This document shows positions 32,471 to 40,340 of a stretch of 64,000 nt of DNA, piece after piece. The position numbers and the translations under genes were made by a program. The notes beneath the pieces are model-generated. The model worked only from the letters and a program-made list of their open reading frames with translations. It was not told the DNA's origin and did no database searches. The stretch comes from Thalassobius sp049116315 (GTDB lineage: Bacteria; Pseudomonadota; Alphaproteobacteria; Rhodobacterales; Rhodobacteraceae), in NCBI GenBank assembly GCA_049116315.1, contig JAGDZD010000005.1:124001-188000 (forward strand), given 5' to 3'. The stretch's first letter is position 1. Every line of letters begins with the position of its first letter.

Positions 32471-33349
32471 ATGGATACGATCGAAGGCATGCGGGTGTTC
32501 ACCGCCGTGGCCGCGCATGGCTCTTTCACGGTTGCGGCCCTGCGCATGGGGATCAGCACCAAACTGGCCAGCAAATATGTGCGTCAGCTCGAAGATCGTC
32601 TGGATGCGCAGTTGTTCAACCGCACCACCCGCAGCGTCACCCTGACGGAAACTGGACAGGCCTATTTTGATCGCTGCGTGCCCATCTTGGATCAGTTTGA
32701 CGAATTGGAAGGGTTGGTTCAGGCCCGTCAATCGGTGTTGGCTGGCCCCATTCGCCTGACGGCCCCCACGGGTTTTGGCGGCACCCATTTGGTGCGCGCC
32801 TTGGAACCCTTTCAGCAGGCCCATCCCAAGGTTCAAGTTGAATTGCATTTGTCGGATCATCATGTGTCGGTTGTTGAAGAGGGGTTTGATCTGGCCGTGC
32901 GCTTTGGCGAACTGAAAGATTCCAGTTTGATTGCGCGCAAGTTGAAGGACATGCCCTTTATCGTCTGTGCCGCCCCCAGCTATCTTGAAGCCCATGGCGC
33001 GCCAGCTGCGCCTGCGGCGCTCTCGACCCACAACTGTCTGTTGCAGGCCAACATTGGGCCGGTGGATCACTGGGAATTTCACACCGATAACGCAACCGAG
33101 CGCGTGCCGGTTAGCGGCAGCTTTCGCGCCAATTCGCCGTTGGCCGTGGCCACAATGGCGGCTGGCGGCCTTGGGATTGGGCGCATTCCAAGCTACACGG
33201 CGGAGCCTTTTATGGCCGATGGACGCTTGGTCCCACTGTTTGAGACCCATAAAACCAAGGTTCTGGGCCTCTATCTCGTCTATCCGCCCAGCCGCCACCT
33301 GACGGCGCGCATTCGTGCGCTGATCGATCATTTGCGTGTGCATATGTGA
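32471..33349 (+). CDS. LysR family transcriptional regulator
   Basis: A 292-residue LysR-type regulator. The N-terminal helix-turn-helix (residues 1-60) reads MRVFTAVAAHGSFTVAALRM and LASKYVRQLEDRLDAQLFNR. The effector-binding domain runs from about 88 (LAGPIRLTAPTGFGGTHLVR) to the end (PSRHLTARIRALIDHL). The ribosome binding site GAGG precedes the ATG. It is divergent from the GST gene with 128 bases between, the classic arrangement for a LysR protein controlling its neighbour, so the GST-oxidoreductase unit is its likely target. Confidence 0.93.
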   Translation: MDTIEGMRVFTAVAAHGSFTVAALRMGISTKLASKYVRQLEDRLDAQLFNRTTRSVTLTETGQAYFDRCVPILDQFDELEGLVQARQSVLAGPIRLTAPTGFGGTHLVRALEPFQQAHPKVQVELHLSDHHVSVVEEGFDLAVRFGELKDSSLIARKLKDMPFIVCAAPSYLEAHGAPAAPAALSTHNCLLQANIGPVDHWEFHTDNATERVPVSGSFRANSPLAVATMAAGGLGIGRIPSYTAEPFMADGRLVPLFETHKTKVLGLYLVYPPSRHLTARIRALIDHLRVHM

Positions 33350-33415
33350 CACTGGACAGGGCCCAACTGGGCAGGGCCTGCGATCTTTCAACCGCAACAC
33401 CCCGCCTTGTTGGTT

Positions 33416-34618
33416 TCACACCGTCTCTAATGCGATGGCGATCCCCTGCCCGACACCGATGCACATTGTGGCCAAAGCACGGGTGCCGCCGGTCATCTTA
33501 AGTTCGAGCGCCGCAGAACCGGTGATCCGTGCCCCAGACATGCCCAAAGGATGACCAAGCGCGATGGCGCCACCATTGGGGTTCACCCGCGGATCATCAT
33601 CCGCAATTCCCAACCTGCGCAATGTGGCCAAGCCTTGGCTGGCAAAAGCCTCGTTCAACTCGATCACGTCAAAATCTCCTTGGGTCAGCCCCAGCCGTTG
33701 CATCAGTTTCTCAGAGGCCGGCGCAGGCCCTATGCCCATGATCCGCGGCGCCACACCCGCTGTCGCCCCCCCGAGGATACGCGCAATCGGTGTCAGCCCA
33801 TGGGCCTTGACCGCCGCCTCAGATGCCAGAATAAGCGCCGCCGCCCCATCATTGACGCCGCTGGCATTGCCCGCCGTCACACTGCCCCCCTCGCGGAACG
33901 GCGCACGCAGCTTGGCCAAGGTTTCGGCCGTGGTGTCTGGGCGCAAATGCTCATCTTGATCCACGATCAAGGGCGCCCCTTTGCGTTGGGGAATTGAAAC
34001 TGGGGTGATTTCCTGTGCCAACCGACCACAGGATTGCGCCAGCGCCGCCTTTTGCTGAGAGCGCAGCGCAAAGGCATCTTGATCCGCCCGGTTGATCTCA
34101 AACTCTTCGGCGACGTTTTCAGCCGTTTCTGGCATCGAGTCGACGCCGTATTGCGCCTGCATCACCGGGTTGACAAAGCGCCAGCCCAACGTGGTGTCAT
34201 GCACCTCGTTTGCGCGGCTAAAGGCGCCCGTGGCCTTGGGCATGACAAAGGGTGCGCGTGACATGCTTTCCACGCCGCCCGCCACAATCAGATCCGCCTC
34301 ACCTGCTTTGATCGCCCGCGCCCCGGTGATCAAAGCATCCATGCCCGAACCGCACAAACGGTTGAGGGTTGTGCCCGGCACGCTGTCGGGCATCCCCGCC
34401 AAAAGCGCCGACATGCGGGCGACATTGCGATTGTCTTCACCTGCTTGGTTGGCACAGCCAAAGATCACCTCGTCCACACCAGCCCAGTCGATATCATGAG
34501 ATTCCATCAACGCCCGCAAGGGCACAGCACCCAAATCATCCGCTCGCACTGGCGCCAACGCACCTGCAAACCGTCCAATTGGGGTGCGCACATAGTCACA
34601 AATAAATACGTCCTGCAT
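33416..34618 (-). CDS. pcaF: Beta-ketoadipyl-CoA thiolase (acetyl-CoA acyltransferase)
   Basis: A 400-residue thiolase that cleaves beta-ketoadipyl-CoA to succinyl-CoA and acetyl-CoA, the last step of the beta-ketoadipate pathway. Active-site blocks are intact: the nucleophilic Cys in NRLCGSGMDALITGA, the His in GGAIALGHPLGMSGAR and the second Cys in TMCIGVGQG. The N-terminus MQDVFICDYVRTPIGRFAGA is that of PcaF/PaaJ proteins. It lies 9 bases after pcaJ and forms an operon pcaI-pcaJ-pcaF transcribed leftwards. Confidence 0.93.
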   Translation of the reverse strand: MQDVFICDYVRTPIGRFAGALAPVRADDLGAVPLRALMESHDIDWAGVDEVIFGCANQAGEDNRNVARMSALLAGMPDSVPGTTLNRLCGSGMDALITGARAIKAGEADLIVAGGVESMSRAPFVMPKATGAFSRANEVHDTTLGWRFVNPVMQAQYGVDSMPETAENVAEEFEINRADQDAFALRSQQKAALAQSCGRLAQEITPVSIPQRKGAPLIVDQDEHLRPDTTAETLAKLRAPFREGGSVTAGNASGVNDGAAALILASEAAVKAHGLTPIARILGGATAGVAPRIMGIGPAPASEKLMQRLGLTQGDFDVIELNEAFASQGLATLRRLGIADDDPRVNPNGGAIALGHPLGMSGARITGSAALELKMTGGTRALATMCIGVGQGIAIALETV

Positions 34619-34627
34619 CTCAGACCT

Positions 34628-35311
34628 CTATAGCTGGGGAACTGTCAGGGGCGCGATATCGCCCTCAACACGCAAGGGGGCACCGGTCACCGCCTGCAAA
34701 TCATCAAACGACAGGTCAGTCAGCATTTCACGCAACACAAAATGGCCTGCGTCAATGTCCACAACCGCCAAAGAAGTATAGACCCGCGTCACACAGGCGA
34801 TCCCGGTCAAGGGCATCGTGCATTCAGACACCAATTTGGCCGCACCCTTTTTGGTGATGTGATCGGTGATCACGGCAACGCGTTTGGCGCCATGCACCAA
34901 ATCCATTGCACCGCCCACCGCTGGCACGCCGCCTTTGCCCGTGGACCAATTGGCCAAATCCCCGGTTTGCGCCACCTGATAGGCCCCAAGAATGGCCACA
35001 TCCAAATGCCCGCCGCGCACCATGGCAAAACTATCGGCGTGATGGAAAAAGGCCGCCCCCGGTTTCAGCGTGATTGCCTTCTTGCCTGCATTGATCAGAT
35101 CCCAATCTTCTTGCCCCGGCTCGGGCGCAGGTCCAAAGCCTAAGACTCCGTTTTCAGTATGAAAAATGGCTTCGCGGCCTTCGGGTTGAAACTGAGCGAC
35201 CATTTCAGGAAACCCGATCCCTAGATTGACATAGGCCCCGTCTTGGATGTCTTGCGCCGCTCGCCAGGCAATCTGGGCGTTGCTGAGTTTGATATCGTTT
35301 AACTGTGTCAT
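34628..35311 (-). CDS. pcaJ: 3-oxoadipate CoA-transferase subunit B
   Basis: A 227-residue beta subunit of a family I CoA-transferase, which moves CoA from succinyl-CoA to 3-oxoadipate together with PcaI. The catalytic glutamate is in HTENGVLGFG (about residue 53). VNLGIGFPEMV and GGVPAVGGAMDLVHGAKRV are further hallmarks. It overlaps pcaI by 4 bases (ATGA), showing translational coupling. The same fold also serves acetoacetate CoA-transferases; the adjoining thiolase and IclR regulator favour the 3-oxoadipate role. Confidence 0.92.
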   Translation of the reverse strand: MTQLNDIKLSNAQIAWRAAQDIQDGAYVNLGIGFPEMVAQFQPEGREAIFHTENGVLGFGPAPEPGQEDWDLINAGKKAITLKPGAAFFHHADSFAMVRGGHLDVAILGAYQVAQTGDLANWSTGKGGVPAVGGAMDLVHGAKRVAVITDHITKKGAAKLVSECTMPLTGIACVTRVYTSLAVVDIDAGHFVLREMLTDLSFDDLQAVTGAPLRVEGDIAPLTVPQL

Positions 35312-36015
35312 GGATAGATCGCCCTTGCCCGGTTCAACTCTTCTTCTTGGCGCGGGTTTGCGACCTCAACCACTGCGTTGACAAAAATTCCCGGGGTGAC
35401 CACCTGTTCAGGGTCCAGCGCACCGGGCGCAACAGCCTGAGACACCTGCGCCACCGTATGGGTTGCCGCACTGGCCATCAGCGGGTTGAAGTTGCGCCCT
35501 GTCATCCGATAGGTCAGATTGCCCAACGGGTCGCCATGCTGGGCTTTGATCAAGGCAATATCTGCCTTCAACCAACGCTCTTGCACATACATCCGGCCGT
35601 CAAACTCGGCCGTTGGTTTGCCCTCGGCCAATTCGGTGCCATATCCGGTGGGTGTATAAAACGCAGGGATGCCCGCACCGCCAGCGCGGATGCGTTCCGC
35701 CAAGGTGCCTTGTGGAACAATTTCGAGGGCAATGTCTCCGGCCAAATAGAGATCGGTGAACACTTTCGGGTCAGCGGAGCGAGGAAAAGAACAAATCATT
35801 TTGGCGACAAGCCCCTGTTCGATCATCGCTGCGATGCCCACATGGCCATTGCCTGCATTGTTGTTGATCACCGTCAGGTTCTTGGGGCCCTTGTCGATCA
35901 AGGCATGGATCAATTCAATTGGTGCCCCAGCCCCGCCAAACCCACCTATCATCACCGTTGCGCCATCGCCGATACCGGCAACGGCCTGTGCAACTGTGGC
36001 CACCCGCTTGTCCAT
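35308..36015 (-). CDS. pcaI: 3-oxoadipate CoA-transferase subunit A
   Basis: A 235-residue alpha subunit of the CoA-transferase. The CoA-binding motif is GGFGGAGAPIELIHAL (about residues 23-38), with AGNGHVGIAAMIEQG and TPTGYGTELAEGK further on. The frame is open to 36111, but the ATG at 36015 has a GGAGACG ribosome binding site and gives the family's usual MDKRV start. It heads the pcaIJF operon and is divergent from the IclR regulator gene at 36133. Confidence 0.92.
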   Translation of the reverse strand: MDKRVATVAQAVAGIGDGATVMIGGFGGAGAPIELIHALIDKGPKNLTVINNNAGNGHVGIAAMIEQGLVAKMICSFPRSADPKVFTDLYLAGDIALEIVPQGTLAERIRAGGAGIPAFYTPTGYGTELAEGKPTAEFDGRMYVQERWLKADIALIKAQHGDPLGNLTYRMTGRNFNPLMASAATHTVAQVSQAVAPGALDPEQVVTPGIFVNAVVEVANPRQEEELNRARAIYP

Positions 36016-36084
36016 GACGTCTCCTTTGATCTGACACCTCGGTCTGCACTCGTTTTGCGCAATTTGGGGAACACGCGCCACCAA

Positions 36085-36115
36085 TTTGTTCGGATATTGA
36101 TTTTTGTTCATATTG
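36085..36115. promoter_or_regulatory. Direct repeats between pcaI and the IclR gene
   Basis: TTTGTTCGGATATTG (36085-36099) and TTTGTTCATATTG (36103-36115) lie 18 bases apart in the 117-base divergent region; a third, inverted, partial copy (GAACAAA) is at 36137-36143 at the regulator start. Repeated half-sites in this position are what IclR-family Pca regulators bind in other bacteria. The exact operator is inference. Confidence 0.45.
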
Positions 36116-36132
36116 CGCCCATCTATGTGCGC

Positions 36133-36891
36133 ATGACGAACAAAAGTGACATCATTGGATCCTTTGCCAAGGGGCTGCGAGTGATCGAAGCTTTCTCAGC
36201 AGACGCGCCACGCCAAAGCATCGCCGAAGTTTCAAATGCCACCGGGCTTGATCGCGCCACAGCGCGGCGGTGCCTGTTGACCCTGCACGACCAAGGCTAC
36301 GCCGACTATGACGGCAAGTATTTTACCCTGACGCCACGGGTGCTGCGATTGGGCTTGGCGGCGCTGGCCTCAATGCCCCTGCCCCAAGTGGTGCAACCTT
36401 GGCTGGATCAACTCTCTGAACGGATCGGCCAAAGCTGTTCAGTCTCCATCTTGGATGACCGGGAAATTGTCTATGTGGCGCGCGCCGCGCAGCAACGGGT
36501 GATGTCCATCGGCCTGATGCCCGGATCCCGCTTACCAGCCCATTGCACCGCGATGGGTCGGGTTTTACTGGCCAGCTTAACTGTCGAGCAGGCGCAAGAG
36601 CGGATCGAGACCTCTGCGCTGGCCCCACGCACGCCCTTCAGCCTGACAGAGGTGGACGCAATCATGACCGAGATCTCAGCAATCAAAGCCCAAGGCTATG
36701 CGCTGGTCGACCAAGAGGTTGAACTGGGTCTGCGCTCTTTGGCGGTGCCTATCATCAACATGCATGGGCGCACTATTGCCGCGCTGAACGTCGGCGTGGC
36801 CGCTGTGCAACCGCATGCGGATGCGGTGCTCACAAGCTATCTGGAGGATTTGATACGGGTGCAATCAGGCCTGCGCCGTACACTCAGCTAG
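36133..36891 (+). CDS. pcaR: IclR family regulator of the pca operon (PcaR-type)
   Basis: A 252-residue regulator with an N-terminal winged helix (IIGSFAKGLRVIEAFSADAP, VSNATGLDRATARRCLLTLH) and the IclR effector domain (about 90-250; SVSILDDREIVYVARAAQ, HCTAMGRVLLA, LVDQEVELGLRSLAVPI). It resembles PcaR/PcaU/PobR proteins, which respond to beta-ketoadipate or protocatechuate. It is divergent from pcaI. The frame is open far upstream because of chance; the ATG at 36133 gives the normal N-terminus. Its last 8 bases overlap the end of the convergent permease gene. Confidence 0.88.
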   Translation: MTNKSDIIGSFAKGLRVIEAFSADAPRQSIAEVSNATGLDRATARRCLLTLHDQGYADYDGKYFTLTPRVLRLGLAALASMPLPQVVQPWLDQLSERIGQSCSVSILDDREIVYVARAAQQRVMSIGLMPGSRLPAHCTAMGRVLLASLTVEQAQERIETSALAPRTPFSLTEVDAIMTEISAIKAQGYALVDQEVELGLRSLAVPIINMHGRTIAALNVGVAAVQPHADAVLTSYLEDLIRVQSGLRRTLS

Positions 36892-37651
36892 CAGCGAAAA
36901 ACATTGGCCAAAGCGCCGCCACGATCAGCCGCATGGCAATCAGACACAACACGATGTTCAACGCCCGCTGAAATCCGGGATTGCTGGCCCGGTTTAAAAC
37001 ACGTTTGCCCAGCCATGTGCCCAAGGCCCCTGCTGCGATCAAGCCAAAGATCACCATCACCCAAGGACCAAAGGCAAAACCCAGCAGTCCAAAAACCAGA
37101 ACCTTCAATCCATGTTGCATCGACATAAATGTTGCATGGGTCGCCACATGGGCATGACGATCAAGACCTAAGGATTTCACAAAGCCGGCAACAAACACCC
37201 CGGTTGCGCCAAAGAACATGGTCAAAAAGCTGGAGAGAACGCCGATCAAGGCTGGCCACCGGGCAAACCATGCAGGCGGTTTGGCAAAAATGGTCCAAAG
37301 GATGAAAGCCCCGATCCCAATTTGCACCATTTCGGGTGACAGATCGATGGCCACCACGCCCCCCAGAACCACACCGCCAAGCGCACCTAAGACAAAGAGC
37401 GGCACCACTGGCCAGTGAATGGCACGGCGCAGCATAGAGGCGCGCACCAAATTAGACCCGAGCTGGACCACCCCATGCACTGGAATTAAGGCAATTGGCG
37501 GCACAAGCGAGGCCATGATTGCCAAAAGCAACGCACCGCCACCGATACCGAAAGCAACCGTGATAAACGAACTGACAAAGCTGGCCCCCATCAAAAAGAG
37601 CGCTGCATTGATCGACAGGGACGGAGGCAACCCTCCGATGAGCTCTAACAT
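36884..37651 (-). CDS. TauE/SafE family membrane permease
   Basis: A 255-residue polytopic membrane protein of the TauE/SafE (DUF81) family, with eight or so helices. The family's conserved blocks are seen: FITVAFGIGGGALLLAIMAS, IPVHGVVQLGSNLVRASMLR in the first half, and FLTMFFGATGVFVAGFVKSL, ATHATFMSMQHGLKVLVFGL in the second. Family members export sulfite, sulfoacetate or other small anions; the substrate here is unknown. The ATG at 37651 is preferred to the upstream one at 37696 because the operator palindrome would otherwise lie in the coding sequence. It overlaps the end of the IclR gene by 8 bases. Confidence 0.88.
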   Translation of the reverse strand: MLELIGGLPPSLSINAALFLMGASFVSSFITVAFGIGGGALLLAIMASLVPPIALIPVHGVVQLGSNLVRASMLRRAIHWPVVPLFVLGALGGVVLGGVVAIDLSPEMVQIGIGAFILWTIFAKPPAWFARWPALIGVLSSFLTMFFGATGVFVAGFVKSLGLDRHAHVATHATFMSMQHGLKVLVFGLLGFAFGPWVMVIFGLIAAGALGTWLGKRVLNRASNPGFQRALNIVLCLIAMRLIVAALWPMFFAAS

Positions 37652-37673
37652 GACTACGCCTCGATGCACTTTA

Positions 37674-37699
37674 GAAATGTATACAATCGCATACATTTC
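37674..37699. promoter_or_regulatory. Palindromic operator upstream of the TauE-type permease
   Basis: GAAATGTAT (37674-37682) and ATACATTTC (37691-37699) are perfect 9-bp arms around 8 bases, 23 bases before the permease start. The core TGTATACAAT...ATACA is like the sites of GntR-family (FadR/FCD) repressors. It suggests that this gene is regulated on its own, apart from pca. Confidence 0.55.
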
Positions 37700-37740
37700 G
37701 CATTTGCAACCAAACTTACATCAAAAAGCACGCGCCAATC

Positions 37741-37804
37741 GTTTTCTGCAAGAAAACGGCTCAGAAAATGAAGATTTTCTGGATCGGAATTTTTCAAATT
37801 CCGC
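37741..37804. repeat. Three-hairpin dispersed element, copy 1
   Basis: Three hairpins in a row: TTTTC-TGCAA-GAAAA (37742-37756), CAGAAAAT-GAAG-ATTTTCTG (37762-37781) and CGGAATTT-TTC-AAATTCCG (37785-37803). The same 64-base layout recurs at 59554-59617 without gaps, 53 of 64 bases identical. The middle stem shows an A-T to G-C compensatory change between copies. This copy lies between the isocitrate dehydrogenase terminator and the permease promoter. Confidence 0.7.
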
Positions 37805-37814
37805 GCTGGAAACG

Positions 37815-37841
37815 AAAAAGGCCCGGAGAAAACTCCGGGCC
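37815..37841 (-). terminator. Rho-independent terminator of the isocitrate dehydrogenase gene
   Basis: A perfect 9-bp stem GGCCCGGAG (37820-37828) with CTCCGGGCC (37833-37841), a 4-base loop, and on the minus strand a run of five T (37815-37819). It starts 22 bases past the stop. Confidence 0.88.
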
Positions 37842-37862
37842 CTTCAAAATGTCATTCAGGGC

Positions 37863-40085
37863 TTAGCCGATGATGGCGTTCAATGTTTGACTTGGACGCA
37901 TCACTTTGGCTTTCAATTCAACAGATGGCAGGTAGTATCCGCCAATCTCAGCCGCTGCGCCTTGTGCGTTTGCCAGTTCCGCCGTGATCGCGGCTTCCCC
38001 GTCGACCAAAGCTTTGGCGATCGGAGCGAAGTGCGCGGCCAGATCTGCGTCAGTGCTTTGCGCGGCCAAAGCCACCGCCCAATACCGGGCAAACCAATAG
38101 TGGCTGTCACGGTTGTCAGGCTGACCCACTTTGCGAGACGGTGAACGATTGTCGTCCAGGATCCCTTGTGTCGCCACCTCTGCTGCGGTTCCAAGAACGC
38201 CTGCTTTGGCATTGCCTTTGACATCAGCCAAGAAGTTCAGCGATTCAGACAGCGCACAGAACTCACCCATCGAGTCCCACCGCAAGTGGTTTTCTTCCAC
38301 CAGCTGTTGCACGTGCTTTGGCGCCGAACCACCCGCACCAGTTTCAAACAGACCGCCGCCCTGCATCAATTTCACAATTGAAAGCATTTTGGCCGAAGTG
38401 CCCAATTCGAGAATAGGGAACAGGTCAGTCAGGTAGTCGCGCAGAACATTGCCTGAAATCGCAATGCTATCGTTGCCAGCGGTTATGGTCTTCAGTGACT
38501 GACGTGTGGCTTCACGTGGGGCCATGATCTGGAATTTACCCGCAACACCTGCTGCTTCCAAAGCTGGGGTCACATATTTGATCAGCTCAGCATCATGCGC
38601 ACGGCTGGAATCCAGCCAGAAGATCGCTTCGCTGCCTGTCAAACGCTGGCGGTCCATCGCCAATTGAATCCAGTTTTCAATGGGCGCTTGCTTTACAGTG
38701 CAAGCGCGCCAGATGTCACCTGTTTCAACGTCATGCGCGTGCAATGTGTCGCCATTGGCCAGAACAACGCGGATTGTGCCGTTAGCAGGGGCTTCGAATG
38801 TGGTGGGGTGTGACCCATATTCTTCGGCTTTTTGCGCCATCAGGCCAACGTTGGCCACCGCACCTGCAGTCGACGGATCAAGAGCACCATTTTCTTTGAA
38901 GAACTTGATGCTTTCGTCATAGATCGGCGCATAGCAGTTGTCAGGGATCACGCAGTTCAGATCACCCTTGGCACCTGTTGCGTCCCACCCTTTACCACCG
39001 GCACGGATCACCGCAGGCATCGAGGCGTCAATAATAACGTCTGACGGCACGTGCAGGTTGGTGATGCCTTTGTCGCTGTCGACCATATACATCGCGGGGC
39101 GTGTGGCGGTCAGCGCGTCGATCTCTGCTTGAACCTCTGCGGCATTTGGCAGCTCGGCGATACGGGCCAAAACGTCCCCCATGCCCGAGTTGGCGTTGAC
39201 GCCAGCGGCGTCCAATGCGGCGCCGTGCTTTTCAAAGATCGGGGCCAACCAGGCCTTGACCGCATGGCCAAAGATAATCGGATCCGAAACCTTCATCATG
39301 GTCGCTTTGAGGTGCAGCGAGAACATGATGCCTGAGGCTTTGGTGTTCTCGATCTCAGCGGCCAAGAAAGCGCCGAGGGCTTTGGCGGACATGAAGGTTG
39401 CGTCGGCAATGGTGCCGGCATCCAATGGCCAACTGTCCTTCAGAACAGTGACGGCGCCATCTGCGCCAACAAATTCGATCTTTGCCGCACCGGCTTGATC
39501 GGCGGTGATTGTCGCCGATTTTTCGTTGGCATAGAAATCATTGCCAGACATCGAAGACACGCGTGTTTTGCTGTCCGAAGCCCAAGCGCCCATCGAATGT
39601 GGATTCTTCTGAGCGTAGTTCTTAACCGCTTTGGCAGAACGACGGTCCGAGTTGCCTTCGCGCAGAACTGGGTTCACCGCTGAACCTTTGATGGCGTCAA
39701 AGCGCGCACGGATCGATTTCTCTTCGTCTGTCTGTGGCTCTTCTGGATAATCAGGCAGCGCATAGCCTTTGGCTTGCAGCTCTTCCAAGGCGCCAACCAA
39801 CTGAGGCACAGAAGCCGAGATGTTTGGCAGCTTGATAACGTTCGCATCAGCCGTCTTCACCAGCTCACCCAAAGCGGCCAGATCGTCGCTTTGACGCTGT
39901 GCGTCGGTCAGGAACTCTGGGAAGGTTGCGATGAGGCGTCCTGCCAGCGAAATATCCTTTGTTCCAACGCTGACACCCGCCGCCGAAGTGAAGGCGCGAA
40001 TGATCGGGAGGAACGACGCAGAGGCCAGTTCAGGGGCTTCGTCTACAATGGTATACAAAATGTCGGGGTTCGAATTTTCAGCCAT
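37863..40085 (-). CDS. icd: Monomeric NADP-dependent isocitrate dehydrogenase
   Basis: A 740-residue monomeric-type isocitrate dehydrogenase (IDH-II), which oxidatively decarboxylates isocitrate to 2-oxoglutarate in the TCA cycle. The length is exactly that of the family. Characteristic blocks are NPVLREGNSDRRSAKAVKNY (about residues 135-154) with the substrate-binding Ser/Asn/Arg, HSMGAWASDSKTRVSSMSGN, MFSLHLKATMMKVSDPIIFG, and DNRDSHYWFARYWAVALAAQ near the end. This form is unrelated in sequence to the common dimeric enzyme and is frequent in marine alphaproteobacteria. It has its own terminator, and the ribosome binding site AAAGG precedes the ATG. Confidence 0.97.
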   Translation of the reverse strand: MAENSNPDILYTIVDEAPELASASFLPIIRAFTSAAGVSVGTKDISLAGRLIATFPEFLTDAQRQSDDLAALGELVKTADANVIKLPNISASVPQLVGALEELQAKGYALPDYPEEPQTDEEKSIRARFDAIKGSAVNPVLREGNSDRRSAKAVKNYAQKNPHSMGAWASDSKTRVSSMSGNDFYANEKSATITADQAGAAKIEFVGADGAVTVLKDSWPLDAGTIADATFMSAKALGAFLAAEIENTKASGIMFSLHLKATMMKVSDPIIFGHAVKAWLAPIFEKHGAALDAAGVNANSGMGDVLARIAELPNAAEVQAEIDALTATRPAMYMVDSDKGITNLHVPSDVIIDASMPAVIRAGGKGWDATGAKGDLNCVIPDNCYAPIYDESIKFFKENGALDPSTAGAVANVGLMAQKAEEYGSHPTTFEAPANGTIRVVLANGDTLHAHDVETGDIWRACTVKQAPIENWIQLAMDRQRLTGSEAIFWLDSSRAHDAELIKYVTPALEAAGVAGKFQIMAPREATRQSLKTITAGNDSIAISGNVLRDYLTDLFPILELGTSAKMLSIVKLMQGGGLFETGAGGSAPKHVQQLVEENHLRWDSMGEFCALSESLNFLADVKGNAKAGVLGTAAEVATQGILDDNRSPSRKVGQPDNRDSHYWFARYWAVALAAQSTDADLAAHFAPIAKALVDGEAAITAELANAQGAAAEIGGYYLPSVELKAKVMRPSQTLNAIIG

Positions 40086-40292
40086 GAGTATCTACCTTTC
40101 TTTTTTTGTCGGGGTAGTCTGGGGGCGGAGTGCACTCGGGAGGCGCTCCGAAAAGACAGACTGTGCGTGCGGCCCGCGGGTCGGACCAATACACTGAGCA
40201 TTTCAGCGCCCCCAATAGAGGACTATGCTCAAAAGATCAATTCGACTTTGCGCCATTTTCTTGGACATGATGCCACGGCAAATCAGGCGCAA

Positions 40293-40319
40293 AAATGGCC
40301 CGGACAGACCGGGCCATTT
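40293..40319 (-). terminator. Terminator of the first chemoreceptor gene
   Basis: An 11-bp stem AAATGGCCCGG (40293-40303) with CCGGGCCATTT (40309-40319) around ACAGA, 21 bases past the stop of the chemoreceptor gene. On the minus strand the stem ends in five T. It also insulates the upstream region of icd. Confidence 0.85.
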
Positions 40320-40340
40320 GAAAATCTTTGTTCTCAGCTG

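Noticed and set aside
35305..36132. A 528-codon version of the IclR regulator starting at 35305
   Set aside because: The extra 276 codons run antisense through pcaI and have no domain; the normal IclR N-terminus begins at 36133.
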